A stretch of DNA of 64,000 nucleotides from Selaginella moellendorffii (taxonomy: Eukaryota > Streptophyta > Lycopodiopsida > Selaginellales > Selaginellaceae): assembly GCF_000143415.4 (NCBI RefSeq), contig NW_003314294.1:424616-488615 (forward strand). Direction: 5' to 3'. This document shows positions 1 to 9,773 of this stretch, one piece after another. The stretch's first letter is position 1. Every line of letters starts with the position of its first letter. Position numbers and translations under genes: made by a program. The notes beneath the pieces are model-generated. The model saw only the letters and a program-made list of their open reading frames with translations. It searched no databases and was not told where the DNA came from.

Positions 1-111
1 AACTATATAGGTTTTTCTATTGGTCGGAGATATAATATGATAAGAACTCGTGATAATGTAGTGTATTTCTAGACGAGATATTAAAACATGGCTATAAATG
101 TAGAACCATTA

Positions 112-742
112 TGTAAGCTCCTGAATTTGGACTTTCTGGGAGGTCACTTAACTTAGTATTATTTAAACCCAAGGACACCTAACCCCAAATATTTCAAGAC
201 CCTTAATCAATTGAAAAAGAGGGCGCACACTCTTGTTCATAAGCCCTTTCCCTCTATATTTGAACCTTTATAAATCGAAACTATAGCTCTTCTGAAAGCC
301 CCGCTCTCTTGACACCCTACCCCTTGGGTCGAGCCCAACTTGAGCAAACTAAACCTATCAAATGTTAATTAATATGTGGTGTAATTCTCCTAAGCCAATT
401 AACAGAGTTGGACTTGAGACCTCTGCAATTCTCAATCAATATATGGTGTGATTCTCCTAAGCTAATTAATAGAGTTGGACTTGAGACCTCTACAATTCTC
501 TTAGGCCAACTAACAGAGTTGGACTTGAGACATCTTTAATACCAAATGTAATCTCCTGAATTTGGACTTCTTGGGAAGTCACCCACCCTAGTATTATTCA
601 AACCCAAGGACGCTTAACCCAAATATCCCAAGACCCTTAATCAATTGGAAAATGAGGTGCACACTCTTATTCATAGGCCCTTTCTTTTTATATTTGAACT
701 TTTATGGATTGTTTTTCGAGTAATTCCTTTTGGTTACTTACA
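112..742 (-). mobile_element. TRIM-like mini LTR retrotransposon, copy A
   Basis: Two direct repeats, about 112-275 and 547-742, share the same text: a start TGTAA, a CTCCTGAATTTGGACTT core, and an end in CCCTTTC..CTATATTTGAAC. The second copy runs from TGTAA to CTTACA, so it has short inverted ends like an LTR. Just outside it, at about 536-546, is TTAATACCAAA; read on the minus strand this is TTTGGTATTAA, close to a primer-binding site for initiator tRNA-Met. The roughly 270 bp between the repeats has no coding potential and contains three imperfect repeats of about 60-70 bp around AGAGTTGGACTTGAGACC. The small size, LTRs, PBS and absence of genes match terminal-repeat retrotransposons in miniature (TRIM). 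The first LTR is truncated. Confidence 0.6.
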
Positions 743-1203
743 CATTATCTAAGAAAATTTGCTCTAGACAGGAATATTAGAACACAACTCAATTAAGGAG
801 GTATCCAATAGTAATCATAAATGCACTAGCAAGAGCACCAACTTCTACTGGGCAAGTTAAGTAGTTAAAATCAATAATAACATATTCATTGCTAACAATT
901 AACCATGAAAAATGCTCGATCAAATCAAATGGCACTAACTCAAATAGATGAGAAATTGTAATTAACTCTAACAATCTTTTTGTAGCACAAAGAGGAGTAT
1001 TATGAACTTGGTATCAAACACAATTATATATATACCAAATAATATCAAGCACAGACAACTACAGCTCACCACCGGGAAGAGACCTTGTGCACGGCGTTCT
1101 AGCTTCTCAAAACTAATAACTAAACTTCTTACAATCTTTATCTCAAAACCAGAATAACAAGCACATCCCCATCCAAAAATTATATTATTATACGAGACAA
1201 TCG
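743..1203. other. No gene seen
   Basis: AT-rich spacer between the TRIM-like element and the first stress-protein gene. Nothing coding or structural is supported. The last 50 bases resemble the 3' flank of the fourth stress-protein copy near 7,685-7,785, so they belong to the duplicated block. Confidence 0.6.
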
Positions 1204-1766
1204 TCAACTTGAAGCTTTGGGGGGCTTGCGATTGGGCTTCACAGAGATCACGTCATAGTCTCCTACACATGGCTCGTCCGGCTCAAGAAACTCAAAACAA
1301 CACATCCTGGAGGTTAAATCCAGCACTTCGATGACCATCCAACGAAGAACCACAGACGTACCTGCTTGATCTGGCAGACACCAGGTAATCCACTCCCACA
1401 GCCTTCGCTTCACTGTTGAGCAAACTCTCAACACTGCTTTCATCACGATGCTGTGCCGTGTAGTGAATGGTGAGCTAAACAAACGCAAACATAATAAAGC
1501 ACCAGTTTAAAGGATCATTTAGATTATACCTGAAGCTCTTTCTTTGAACTTTGGCAGAGCGCTTTAGCTCTTTCCAAAGTATTCATCACCCATGGTTCCT
1601 CTAGAAGCCTAATACATACGAGGTAGATCGTGTCCTTGGCGTGCAACCGGTTATCCGCAAGAACCCATTTCAAGGCTTTGAGTTCTGTCTTCACGGCCAC
1701 AAACCACACCTTCCCTTCCTTTTTCCCAGCAACATCGTCCAGGCACACGCAGATGCTTTCTCCCAT
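1204..1766 (-). CDS. Universal-stress-protein-like protein, copy 1
   Basis: Three exons, 1766-1530, 1474-1362 and 1306-1204, joined by 55-bp introns, give 150 residues. I start at MGESICV because the other copies start at the same point (MAEAWK, MGIRVC). Exon 1 has the opening strand and helix of a USP fold (KVWFVAVKTELKALKWVL, then KDTIYLVCI), as in plant USP-domain proteins where the first strand carries the nucleotide contact. Exon 2 has the late USP motif EAKAVGVDYLVSARSS, corresponding to the usual ADLLVVGSRG. The glycines of the ATP-binding GxxG loop are not obvious, so nucleotide binding is doubtful. The tail is basic and rich in K and P. This is one of four paralogues in 7 kb, next to PDC pseudogene A. 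Function is inferred from fold only. Confidence 0.7.
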
Positions 1767-2054
1767 TGCTAGTAGATGTATCCTTGTGGTTTTCAATATA
1801 TATCATCTAAGTGGCTAAAATTTCGTTTGCTATTTTTGTATTAGGGCTGCCTGGAAAATGTGCGCTGCAATGGATGCGTTTTTCAATAAAGTCTTAGTGC
1901 ATATTTATACTGCTACAAATTAATTGTTTAATTAGTTAGAATCTTTTTATTATAGCAGAATCAATTTCTTTTTTAGTGGGCAGGACCTAAATTAATTATC
2001 TAGCATATACTAAGATATTCAACTCATAAGGAAATAAGAAAAACAAAATGTATT

Positions 2055-2129
2055 GGGGGTGTAGTGGTTTATCCCAAAACAAAAAAAGAAACCAAAATGG
2101 TATCTCCGGGTTCGACTCCCGGCACCCTC
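2055..2129 (+). pseudogene. tRNA-like remnant with intact acceptor and T arm
   Basis: The 75-nt span has a 7-bp acceptor pairing (GGGGGTG with CACCCTC, one G-T pair) and a perfect T arm, CCGGGTTCGACTCCCGG. The middle is A-rich and does not form convincing D or anticodon arms, so no anticodon can be assigned. The same A-rich middle recurs at about 8,573-8,610 without the tRNA ends. It is either a tRNA pseudogene or a tRNA-derived insertion. Confidence 0.4.
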
Positions 2130-2204
2130 ACTTATTTTTAACATTTTTACCACTCAAATAGATTTTTCTACTAAACATGTGGTTTTGAGCGCTTCAGTCG
2201 AAAC

Positions 2205-4189
2205 CTACCAGGAAAAAAGTGAGATGGTGAATATGAACTTGACAGATACCTTGGCTGTCCAGCATTTGCCGTCATTGTTGTGGAATGCGTTCACCACTCC
2301 AGTGTAATCCAAGTTTTTTATCGTGTTGTAGGCTCCGTCGTGGATCTCCACTTCAATAGTGTCGCCACTGCTGTTAATCAGGAATATGATGTTCATTTGG
2401 CCGTAACGAATCATGGTACCAACATCTTGTGCTGCAACCTAGAGAGACATACCAGGGAAAAAAAGAAAAGAAACTCTTTTTCTTGTAGACTTCGGAGTAC
2501 CTGAAAGCTTCCATCTCCAATGCAAGCGATAACACGCTTATCTTCGCACCTTGTCCGTGCCAAGCAGGGCACCGACAGAACAGCCAATAGCTCCGTATTG
2601 CATCTGGAATTCATATCTGGAATATATCCGAGTGATAGAAAACAAATGAAGAAAATATTACAGTTCTCACCCGCAACCATCCGGAAGTTTCAGCTTTTGA
2701 CAATTAAACCAAGAATCACCCGTTTCAGAGATCACTGCCGTACCCTTTGATAGCATTCCCTGTAGAGACAAGAGAGAAGGAAAGAATCTTAAGAAACCAT
2801 TGAAAGAAAGGTGTAACCTGTATGTGCTTGAAGAGTACATTAACTCGGAGCTTTGCGCCAGAGTTTTTTCGCCGCCAACTTTCGCCAGAGGCACGTAAAG
2901 TCCTGGACGTTCTCGTAGGAGGTCGCGTTCTTCTTCACCTTAGCCGCGAGGCCGTGGAGAAAGTCTTTCATGAGCACGCATCCAAACGAGAGGCCTCCAC
3001 CGATGGTCACTCTCTCGGGCTCGACCATGATAGCTTTTCTCCTTCTTGATCAGGAGTGAGTATCCCACGGAGCTGTAATCGTTGAAGATCGGCCCGGCAA
3101 AGAGATAAGCGTCGGCCGACTCGGCAACCTCGCAGCAGCATGGAGAGCTCACAGCTCCCCAGTAAGTCCCGATGAAGCGTGGATGCGTCTCCGGCCGATG
3201 GCATCACAGCAGTGGCATACTCGCACGAGTTTGCGAGCTCCACAAACGCCTCTCTGGCTTTGGCTACTCGAAGCTTTGGACCGGCAACGAGAACTGGCTT
3301 TGCGGATGCATTGAGGAAATTTGCAGCAGCATCAATGGCAGCATGCAAGCTGTTTTGATTGCTCAGCCTAGTTTGTCGATCACGAAAAGCTGGAAGTTAA
3401 ATTGGTTTTCCATTGAGAAAAGTTTGTACCAAGACAAAGCTTTTATAGGCACTTGTGGAATTCTCCATGTCACAGGTTGTTGTCAAGGACCTGGAGGATG
3501 CTCACGAGTTGATCGACTAAAGTATCCATCTTTCGGCAACCATACTGCATCGGGGCCATAAAGCTATGAAAACAATGCTTGTGTTTTGTGTCAGCGAGGA
3601 GAGCACGAGGATTTCCAAACAAGCACAAAACAACAAGAACAAAGTACTGCAGAACAAAAATCTTCCACGCAAAAACCATCAAAACCATTGATGAGAGATT
3701 CCATGCTCCAGAGAAAACCAAGTTTTCAATCGCAAGATCTTGATGGATGCTCCAAAGGAAGAATTTTGGTACCTGAGCACAAGTAACTGGCTTGAAGCAT
3801 GCGAGCTCCTGAGTAAAATCCGCGACTCCAATCGTGGAATGAAGAACTCGATTGCTCCATTCGCCTCCAACGATGCAAATCACCGGCAAATTCTCGCTGT
3901 AGGAGCCCGCGATGGCATTGGTGACGCTAAGCCCCCCAACAGTGAACGTCACGACGCAAGCTCCCACGCCTTTGGCCCGCGCGTAGCCATCGGCGGCATA
4001 CCCAGCATTGAGCTCGTTGCAACAGCCCACGAAATTCAGCCGCGGCTCGGCGATGAGCTCGTCGAGTAGCAGCAGATTGAAATCCCCCGGCACGCCGAAG
4101 AGATCGGTCACGCCGATCTCCGCCGAGTCCGGCAAGAACCCTAAATCTCTAAGAACTTGACAAGTGTCAGAGACATGTGGACGATTCAT
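2205..4189 (-). pseudogene. PDC: Pyruvate decarboxylase pseudogene, copy A
   Basis: Minus-strand pieces run in PDC order. At 4,140-3,790 is the N-terminal TPP-binding domain (VTDLFGVPGDFNLLLLDEL, CCNELNAGYAADGYARAKG, the catalytic Glu region). At 3,350-3,200 is the central domain (KPVLVAGPKLRVAKA, FVELANSCEYATAVMPSAG). At 3,170-2,840 are frame-shifted pieces including GGLSFGCVLMKDFLHGLA. At 2,760-2,660 is [19 protein letters not shown]. At 2,560-2,490 is RVIACIGDGSFQ (GDG cofactor motif). At 2,414-2,250 is [18 protein letters not shown]. The gene ends at the equivalent of GKCWTAKV, so the last ~60 residues of a normal ~600-residue PDC are absent. Several frameshifts, missing stretches and an inverted internal segment (about 3,420-3,527) make an active enzyme impossible. 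The family normally converts pyruvate to acetaldehyde in fermentation. Confidence 0.85.
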
Positions 4190-4207
4190 TAACTTAGATA
4201 ACGTTAA

Positions 4208-4278
4208 GTTGAGATGGTCGAACTGGTCTAAGGCGCCGGATGGTCCGCAAGGGTGTGGGTTCGAATCGCACTCTCAAG
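4208..4278 (+). pseudogene. tRNA-Leu pseudogene with anticodon arm deleted
   Basis: Nearly identical to the intact tRNA-Leu at 18,385-18,465, with the same upstream text (TGGACGATTCATTAAC). About 10 bases covering the anticodon loop are missing between GGCGCCGGA and TGGTCCGC, and the 3' acceptor strand reads CTCTCAAG instead of CTCTCAAC. It cannot decode. Confidence 0.8.
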
Positions 4279-4299
4279 AAAATAAACTGCGACTTCTTG

Positions 4300-4615
4300 G
4301 AGGCATGCAATGCAAGAATCTCAGTGTAGAAACGATCGATCCAATTCTCCAAGTCAATCTTGGGTCGGTTTAGAGGCTTGTGGACTTTGCGATATTTTGG
4401 TTGGAGTTCTTCTTTCTTCCGTGACTTCTGGGACTGTTTCGAGCGTGAATCCAACCACACACACCTCTTCGAGAAGCCAAAGAGAGACCAAAATTCTTCC
4501 AACTTCCAAGTACCAAAGCTCGCGCTCTACGAGCTTTGGTACGAGCGCGTGAAAATTCCTTGACCAGCTATAACTAGAAATGAGATCCACACTGGAAAGA
4601 ATCACGATTTTGGGA
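4300..4615. repeat. Triplicated non-coding block, copy 1
   Basis: Shares long text with 16,880-17,170 and 18,490-18,800 (GGCATGCAATGCAAGAATCTCAG, then CTTGTGGACTTTGCGAT, then ACACACCTCTTCGAGAAGCC, given here in pieces). It contains a perfect 13-bp inverted repeat, 4,510-4,522 with 4,530-4,542, around a 7-base loop. No conserved reading frame is seen across the three copies. Confidence 0.75.
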
Positions 4616-4639
4616 AGAAAATCTACAAAGAACGAAAAC

Positions 4640-4815
4640 AAGGACACAGGAGACACACACACAAAAAAAGGAGCGTACGAACCTCTTTTCCTACGTTGAA
4701 CTCCAGGCGAGGGTTCACGGCTCGCGTAAATACATTGAGAGTCAACACTCCCCAGTAACCTACAGCAGCGAGAGAGAATTCTCATCAGCCATTATCGAAG
4801 TCCCTGGCAAAAACA
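4640..4815 (-). pseudogene. Fragment of a bHLH gene tail
   Basis: Copies pieces of the bHLH gene at 19,329-21,504: text matching 19,710-19,800 (exon 6 donor side and part of exon 6, NPRLEFNV equivalent), then 19,850-19,880, then 19,958-20,012. The bHLH exon that encodes the end of helix 2 is deleted. It lies in the same order relative to the tRNA-Leu pseudogene and the non-coding block as the parent locus, so it is a degraded segmental duplicate and not an independent gene. Confidence 0.7.
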
Positions 4816-4840
4816 CCATACCCTAGCGCCAAGAACGCGC

Positions 4841-4844
<4 letters not shown>

Positions 4845-4873
<29 letters not shown>
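4845..4873. repeat. AG dinucleotide microsatellite
   Basis: About 14 uninterrupted AG units lie directly downstream of the bHLH fragment. Confidence 0.95.
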
Positions 4874-4878
<5 letters not shown>

Positions 4879-5011
4879 CAAACCTCGCATGCTTTAGGTG
4901 GCATTTCCTGGGCCGAGAATCGATCCGGCGCCATCCAGTTTTTTCAAAAAACTATTATATTATTAACGTCAAAGGCAAGGTCAACTGTCAAGTCTATCTA
5001 TCTTAGAATGT

Positions 5012-5549
5012 TTAGGATGTCAACTTGATTTCACTCTGGGTTTTTGTCTTCACGGAGATCACGTCATAGTCTACCCGTGGCTCGACAACAAACTCAAAAC
5101 AACACATCCTGGAGATTAAATCCAGCACTTGAGAGTGATCAATCCAACCAAGAACCACAGACTTACCGTCTTGATCTGGCAGACACAAGGTAATCCGCAC
5201 CCACCGCCTTGGCTTCACTGTTGAGCAAATCCTCAATGCCAAACATGGGCTCAAACCGCGCCGTATAGTGAATAGTGAGCTACAACAATGTAGATGTCCC
5301 AAGAATCAACAAAAGATCCCATCTTGTTTTGGATCATACCTGAAGTTCCTTTTTTGCACTTTGGCAGAGCGCTTTAGCTCTCACGAAAGTATTCATCACC
5401 CATGGATCATGTGGATGCCCAATACATACAAGATAGATCGTGTCCTTGGCGTGCAGCCGATTATCCCCAAGAACCCATTGCAAGGCTTTGAGTTCGCTCT
5501 TGACAGCCACAACCCACACCTTCCCTTCCTTCTTCCACGCTTCTGCCAT
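5012..5549 (-). CDS. Universal-stress-protein-like protein, copy 2
   Basis: Three exons, 5549-5340, 5279-5167 and 5108-5012, give 139 residues with the same exon phases as copy 1. The N-terminus is shorter (MAEAWKKEGKVWVVAVK). It keeps the USP-type strand-helix (ELKALQWVLGDN), KDTIYLVCIG, and the late SEAKAVGADYLVSARSRR motif, where ADYLV is nearer the family consensus than in copy 1. The C-terminal tail (VEPRVDYDVISVKTKTQ) differs from copy 1 only moderately. No stop or frameshift breaks the frame, so it is likely functional. Substrate and partners cannot be read from the sequence. Confidence 0.72.
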
Positions 5550-6237
5550 TGCTAGTATAAAACGATATATGGTGTTCAACATATATAGTCTAAGCTGTAG
5601 GCTAAAACTTCGTTTGCTATTTTTTATTCGAAAAAAGGCTAGTATTCCTTAAGCTTAACTATTTTAATTCAGTTACTTTGATGTTGCGAACTTGGGTAAA
5701 AACATATTGACATTAACTCTTTCACAGTAGTATATCTTGTACAGAGAATTGATCCTTGTAAAAGTAAGACTGAGATCGAAGCTGTATCAAAATTATACAA
5801 GGTGCTCAAAAACAGCGTAGACACCATGCCCACGCTTCCAATGTCTTATCACCTGTGACCAACGTTTCTGGGTCCAAACGAGAGGATAGAAGTCATAATG
5901 AAACTACTTGAAGTTTCCATCTCAGCCATTGCTATGACTCGACACTATCCAACCATAAACGATGGCAGATGTTATTTGGATGACACATGAGAAATTGTCA
6001 CGAAGACTCTTCCAGAAAAAACCACCTAGGTTAACAAAAGACACAATACTGGCGCGAGATAATTTTGAAAGGCTAGAACTTTAAAAAAAACTTCAAACCA
6101 TACAAAAACTCCGGGATCCGGCACGCGTGATGATCCTAAATCATTCTTTATGTGGCATTTCCTCGGCGCACCAGCTTGATTGGTCAGCAAGGGTCGTCAA
6201 CTTTCAAGTCAAAAAATTAATGAAATTAAGATTGATC
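5550..6237. other. No gene seen
   Basis: Spacer of about 690 bp between stress-protein copies 2 and 3. No frame or motif is supported. The stretch near 6,150-6,175 (GTGGCATTTCCTCGGCGC) echoes 4,900-4,915, consistent with duplicated flanks. Confidence 0.6.
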
Positions 6238-6856
6238 TTAGAACCACCCTTTCGGGGATTGCGATCCTTTTGGGAGTTGCGGTTGCAATGCTTTCACTCT
6301 GGGTTTGGCCTTCACGCGGATCTCGTCATATTTTTCATAGTTTTCCAATTGACTGACCGGCTTAAGAAATTCAAAACAACCCTCCCCGTCCCTGAGATCA
6401 AATGGACAGCAATTGAGTGATCGATCCAATCAAAAACCACAGACTTACCAAGGTCTTGATCTGGCAGACACCAGGTAATCCGCACCCACGCCCTTGGCTT
6501 CACTCTCGAGCAACATCTGAACAGGGTTGTCACCAAAATACCGCGCCGTACAGTGAATAGTGAGCTACAACACCTCATGATCCCATGATCATGAATCAAC
6601 AAAAGGGGGATTTGGATAATCATACCTGGAGCTCTTTCTTTGCATTTTGGCAGAGTTCTTTAGCTCTCGTGAAAGTATTCATGACCCATGGATCCTGTGG
6701 ACGTCCAATACATACAAGGTAGATCGTGTCTTTGGCCTGTAATCGGTTTTCCGCCAGAACCCAATGCAAGGCTTTGAGTTCGCTCTTGACAGCCACCACC
6801 CAGACCTTCCCTTCAACCTTCTCACCAACATCCTCAAGGCACACGCGGATTCCCAT
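6238..6856 (-). CDS. Universal-stress-protein-like protein, copy 3
   Basis: Exons 6856-6626, 6564-6449 and 6391-6238 give 166 residues, the longest of the set. Start MGIRVCLEDVGEKVEG is aligned with copy 1. Core USP features are present: KVWVVAVKSELKALHWVL, KDTIYLVCIGRPQDPWVM, and ESEAKGVGADYLVSARSR. The third exon begins at a different point from copies 1 and 2 (GCFEFLKPV) and ends in a longer basic tail (KPRVKALQPQLPKGSQSPKG). Intron lengths are similar to its siblings. It is probably expressed, but that cannot be judged here. Confidence 0.7.
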
Positions 6857-7009
6857 TGCTCTAAAATTATACTTCTGGTGGTGCACTATTTATATAGTCT
6901 TGCCATGGCTAAAATTTCATTTGTGCGATAAGATAATTTGTTATGAATTAAATCAATATTATTGAGAAAATTCATATATAAGTCACTGGTCGACCAAAAA
7001 CATTTCCTC

Positions 7010-7420
7010 GGGACATACTGGTGAGCTGTGAGCTCTCCATGCTGCTGCGAAGCTGTCCGAGTCGGCCGCCTGATCCTCAACGATTTACAGATCATGGAGA
7101 GAGTATGAAGACTTCTTCCACGGCCTCGTGGCAAAGGTGAAGAAGACCTCCTACAGAGACTTTTCGTGCCTCAAGCACACCCAGGTTACAATCTAATGGT
7201 TTCTTTCTCAAAAATGCTTTCACTCAATGTTTCATTTGCTATCTCTGAAACCGGTGACTCTTGGTTTAATTGCCAAAAGCTGAAACTTCCAGCTGCAAGA
7301 TGGTTGGTGATGGCTGGTCCGTCGGTGCACTGCTTGGGTACGCATACGTGTGATCGCTTGCATTGGAGATGGAAGCTTTCAGGTACTCCTAAGTCTTCCA
7401 CAAGTACAAGAAAAAGAGGT
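7010..7420 (+). pseudogene. PDC: Pyruvate decarboxylase fragment, copy B (opposite strand)
   Basis: Reads on the plus strand, opposite to the other PDC copies. Recognisable pieces are the GTYW/AVSSP segment at about 7,012-7,045, a FHGLVAKVKKTSYRDF stretch near 7,115-7,165, [17 protein letters not shown] at about 7,240-7,290, WSVGALLGYAYV at about 7,318-7,350 and VIACIGDGSFQ ending at about 7,382. Frameshifts and stops separate them. The flanking TATTTGACAGCATTCC-type intron text of copy A is lost. A decayed inverted duplicate. Confidence 0.75.
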
Positions 7421-7785
7421 TTTTTTTTTTCTTGTTTGTCTCTCAGCACAAGATGTTGGTACCATGATTCGTTGCTCATGTTCCTGATTACATGATCGAC
7501 GGCCCCTACAACAGGATAAAAAACTGTGATTACACGTGAACAACATGATCTCCCAGGTTTATCACCATCTTGCAGAACTTAAGTCTGATGTAATGATGTT
7601 AACAATAAGTGAAGGGCCAGGATTCGAACCCGGAAATAACATTTTGGTTAAATTTTTTTTTAATTTTTTTTTTGAATTCAGAATAACAAGCACATCCAGC
7701 TATAAACCATAAAAAACCCATTCAGCTTGTTCAAAAAATTATATTATTATTGGTCAACTTTCAAGTCAAAGAAAAGGGAGACGAT

Positions 7786-8132
7786 CGTCAACTTGAAGCT
7801 TTGGGGGGTTTGGGCTTCATCAAAACAACACATCCTGGAGGTTAAATCCAGCAATCAATCCAACGAAGAACCACCCACAGCCTTGGCTTCACTGTTGAGC
7901 AAACTCTCAACACTGCTGTCACCATGATGGAATACAAACATAACAAAACACCAACTTTAAGGATCATTTACCTGAAGCTCTTTTTTTGAATTTTGGCAGA
8001 TGGAAGCCCAATACATACAAGATAGATTGTGTCCTTGGCATGCAACCAGATACCTGCAAGAACCCATTGCAAGGCTTTGAGTTCTGTCTTCACAGCCCCC
8101 ACATCCAGGCACACGCCGATGCTTTCTGCCAT
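7786..8132 (-). pseudogene. Universal-stress-like gene, copy 4, broken
   Basis: Closest to copy 1: it shares the start context (MAESIGVCLD), KTELKALQWVLA and KDTIYLVCIG, and the 3' flank with CGTCAACTTGAAGCTTTGGGG. Exon 1 has lost the KEGKVWFVAV strand and the stretch between the CIG motif and KKELQ. Exon 2 is reduced to about 60 bases. The frame cannot produce the USP fold. Confidence 0.75.
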
Positions 8133-8572
8133 TGCGTATCCTTGTGGTTTTCAATATATATCGCTAAAATTATTGTGGCTAAAATTTCGTTTGCTATATT
8201 TTATTTGACCTCCTTATTAGGATGATTATATTTTAACCATAACAGTTTCAATCATCTTTCTTGCAAAGGAAAGGCTGCCTGAAAAACACAAAGAAAAAGT
8301 GCGCTCTGATGGAAGCTACTAAATGCGACAATAAAAAAACAAGCGGGTTTTTTTATAAAGTCTCAATTGATCAGAAGAACCCTAATGCACTAGCATTTGA
8401 ATCATTCATTCATTTACATGGTCTTGTGGTGCCTCCCAAGAAACATGAGGCCAAATAAGTTGCCAGGATCGTTTGGCAGCTACTTGATGCCACTGGGTTC
8501 TAGGTCTCTTGCGCTTCCAGCCTGTTGCTTAGTGAAGCTGACCATTGCCAGACCTAAATTAATTGTGTCTAT

Positions 8573-9345
8573 GGTTTATCCCAAAACAAAAAAAGAAACC
8601 AAAATGGTAACAGCAGCGGCCCCCATTCGAGCAGCTTCTTGCTCGCGATGCTCATTGTTGTAAAGCGTTCACGACTCCAGTGTAATCCCAGTTTTTTTTA
8701 TCGTGTCCGTCGTGGATCTCCACTTCAATCGTGGCCACCGTTGTTAATCAGGAATATGATGCTCCCCAACATCCTGTGCTGTAACCTAGACAGACCAGGA
8801 AAAAAGTTCCACAAAGAGCCAAGTTCCTATAAAAGCTTTGTCTTGGTTCACATAAATCTATGAAAACAATGCTTGTGTTATGTCAGCACAAGGGTTTCCA
8901 AGCAAGACACAAATCTTCCACGCAAAAACCATCATAATCATTGATGAGAGATTTCATGCTCCACAAAATAAACAAGTTTTAAATTGCAACAGCAATGGAT
9001 GTTCCACACAGAAAGAAGAAAAAGAGAGAAAAAATTTCGTTACCTGAGCACAATTAACTTCCAATCGTGTGATGAAAGAATTCGAATTGGAGCCTCCAAC
9101 GATGCAAATCACCGGCAAATTCTCGCTCTAGGAGCCCGCGATGGCGTTGATGACACTAAGCCCCCCAACAGTGAAGGTCACAGCGGAAGCTCCCACGCCT
9201 TTGGCGCCCGCGGGTAGCCATCGGTGGCATACCCAGCATTGAGCTCGTCGCAATAGCCCATGTAATTTAGCAGATTAAAATCCCCCAGCACGCCAAAGAG
9301 ATCAGTCACGCCACTCTCTGGCAAATCTCTAAGAACTTGACAAGT
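8573..9345 (-). pseudogene. PDC: Pyruvate decarboxylase fragment, copy C
   Basis: Minus-strand remnants: the C-terminal EVEIHDG region near 8,690-8,760 with gaps, intron text shared with copy A around 8,800-8,900, and the N-terminal TPP domain at 9,345-9,180 (GVTDLFGVLGDFNLLNYMG, DELNAGYATDGYPRA). The middle of the gene is deleted, so the C-terminal piece is joined almost directly to the first intron. With the broken stress-protein copy 4 downstream, it repeats the layout of copy A. Confidence 0.8.
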
Positions 9346-9537
9346 GCTTATTAAATTAACAATACAATAATAATACTTAAAAATATTATTAAAATATGTA
9401 AACAATAGCCAACTTTTTCATGTAAATATTTTGTGTACAAATATAATAAATGTTTTTTCTTGAAAAAAATGGTACTCATCTTTAATAATTTATAATATTT
9501 AAAACTAATAATTAAAAATTTGAGAACAAACAAATGG

Positions 9538-9712
9538 TGTGAGGGCCAAGTGTACGGTTACGATGCCATATATTAATATTAGCGTAGTGGGATTTTGGTA
9601 GCTGTCGGATTGGTTTCAATTTGGACCACTCACTTCTGTATATAAGCTAGAGTTTTTGGGCTAATTGATATGCACATTTCTATATTCCCTTTCTATATTC
9701 CAAGCACTCACA
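9538..9712 (+). mobile_element. Solo LTR-like copy upstream of the lectin-like gene
   Basis: About 175 bp starting TGTGAG and ending CACTCACA. It matches, with substitutions, 11,069-11,314 and 16,424-16,592 along its length: AAGTGTACGGTTACGATG, TGGGATTTTGGTAGC, TGTATATAAGCTAGAGTTTT and ATATGCACATTTCTATATTC. It contains its own TATATAAG box at about 9,640. Read as a solo LTR or the left LTR of a composite. Confidence 0.65.
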
Positions 9713-9732
9713 ATGGCAAACTAAAAATTTAT

Positions 9733-9746
9733 ATAAATAGATATAT
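9733..9746 (+). promoter_or_regulatory. Possible TATA box for the lectin-like gene
   Basis: TATAAATAGATATATA lies about 30-45 bases upstream of the lectin-like start codon, just after the LTR-like copy. This would leave a very short 5' leader. If instead transcription starts from the LTR's own TATATAAG near 9,640, the leader would be about 100 bases. Confidence 0.4.
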
Positions 9747-9773
9747 AGTTTTTCTTATTTCTTATTTGTAATA

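Noticed and set aside
360-545. Regularly repeated units that could suggest a CRISPR-like array
   Set aside because: The repeats are imperfect, lack unique spacers of constant length and lie inside a TRIM-like retrotransposon of a plant genome.
7612-7642. CCAGGATTCGAACCCGG resembles a tRNA T arm on the minus strand
   Set aside because: No matching acceptor, D or anticodon arm lies around it; a 17-base match alone is too weak.
9178-9405. PDC N-terminal frame in copy C as a possible short functional gene
   Set aside because: It lacks the central and C-terminal domains needed for thiamine-diphosphate catalysis and has lost parts of the conserved N-terminal sequence.
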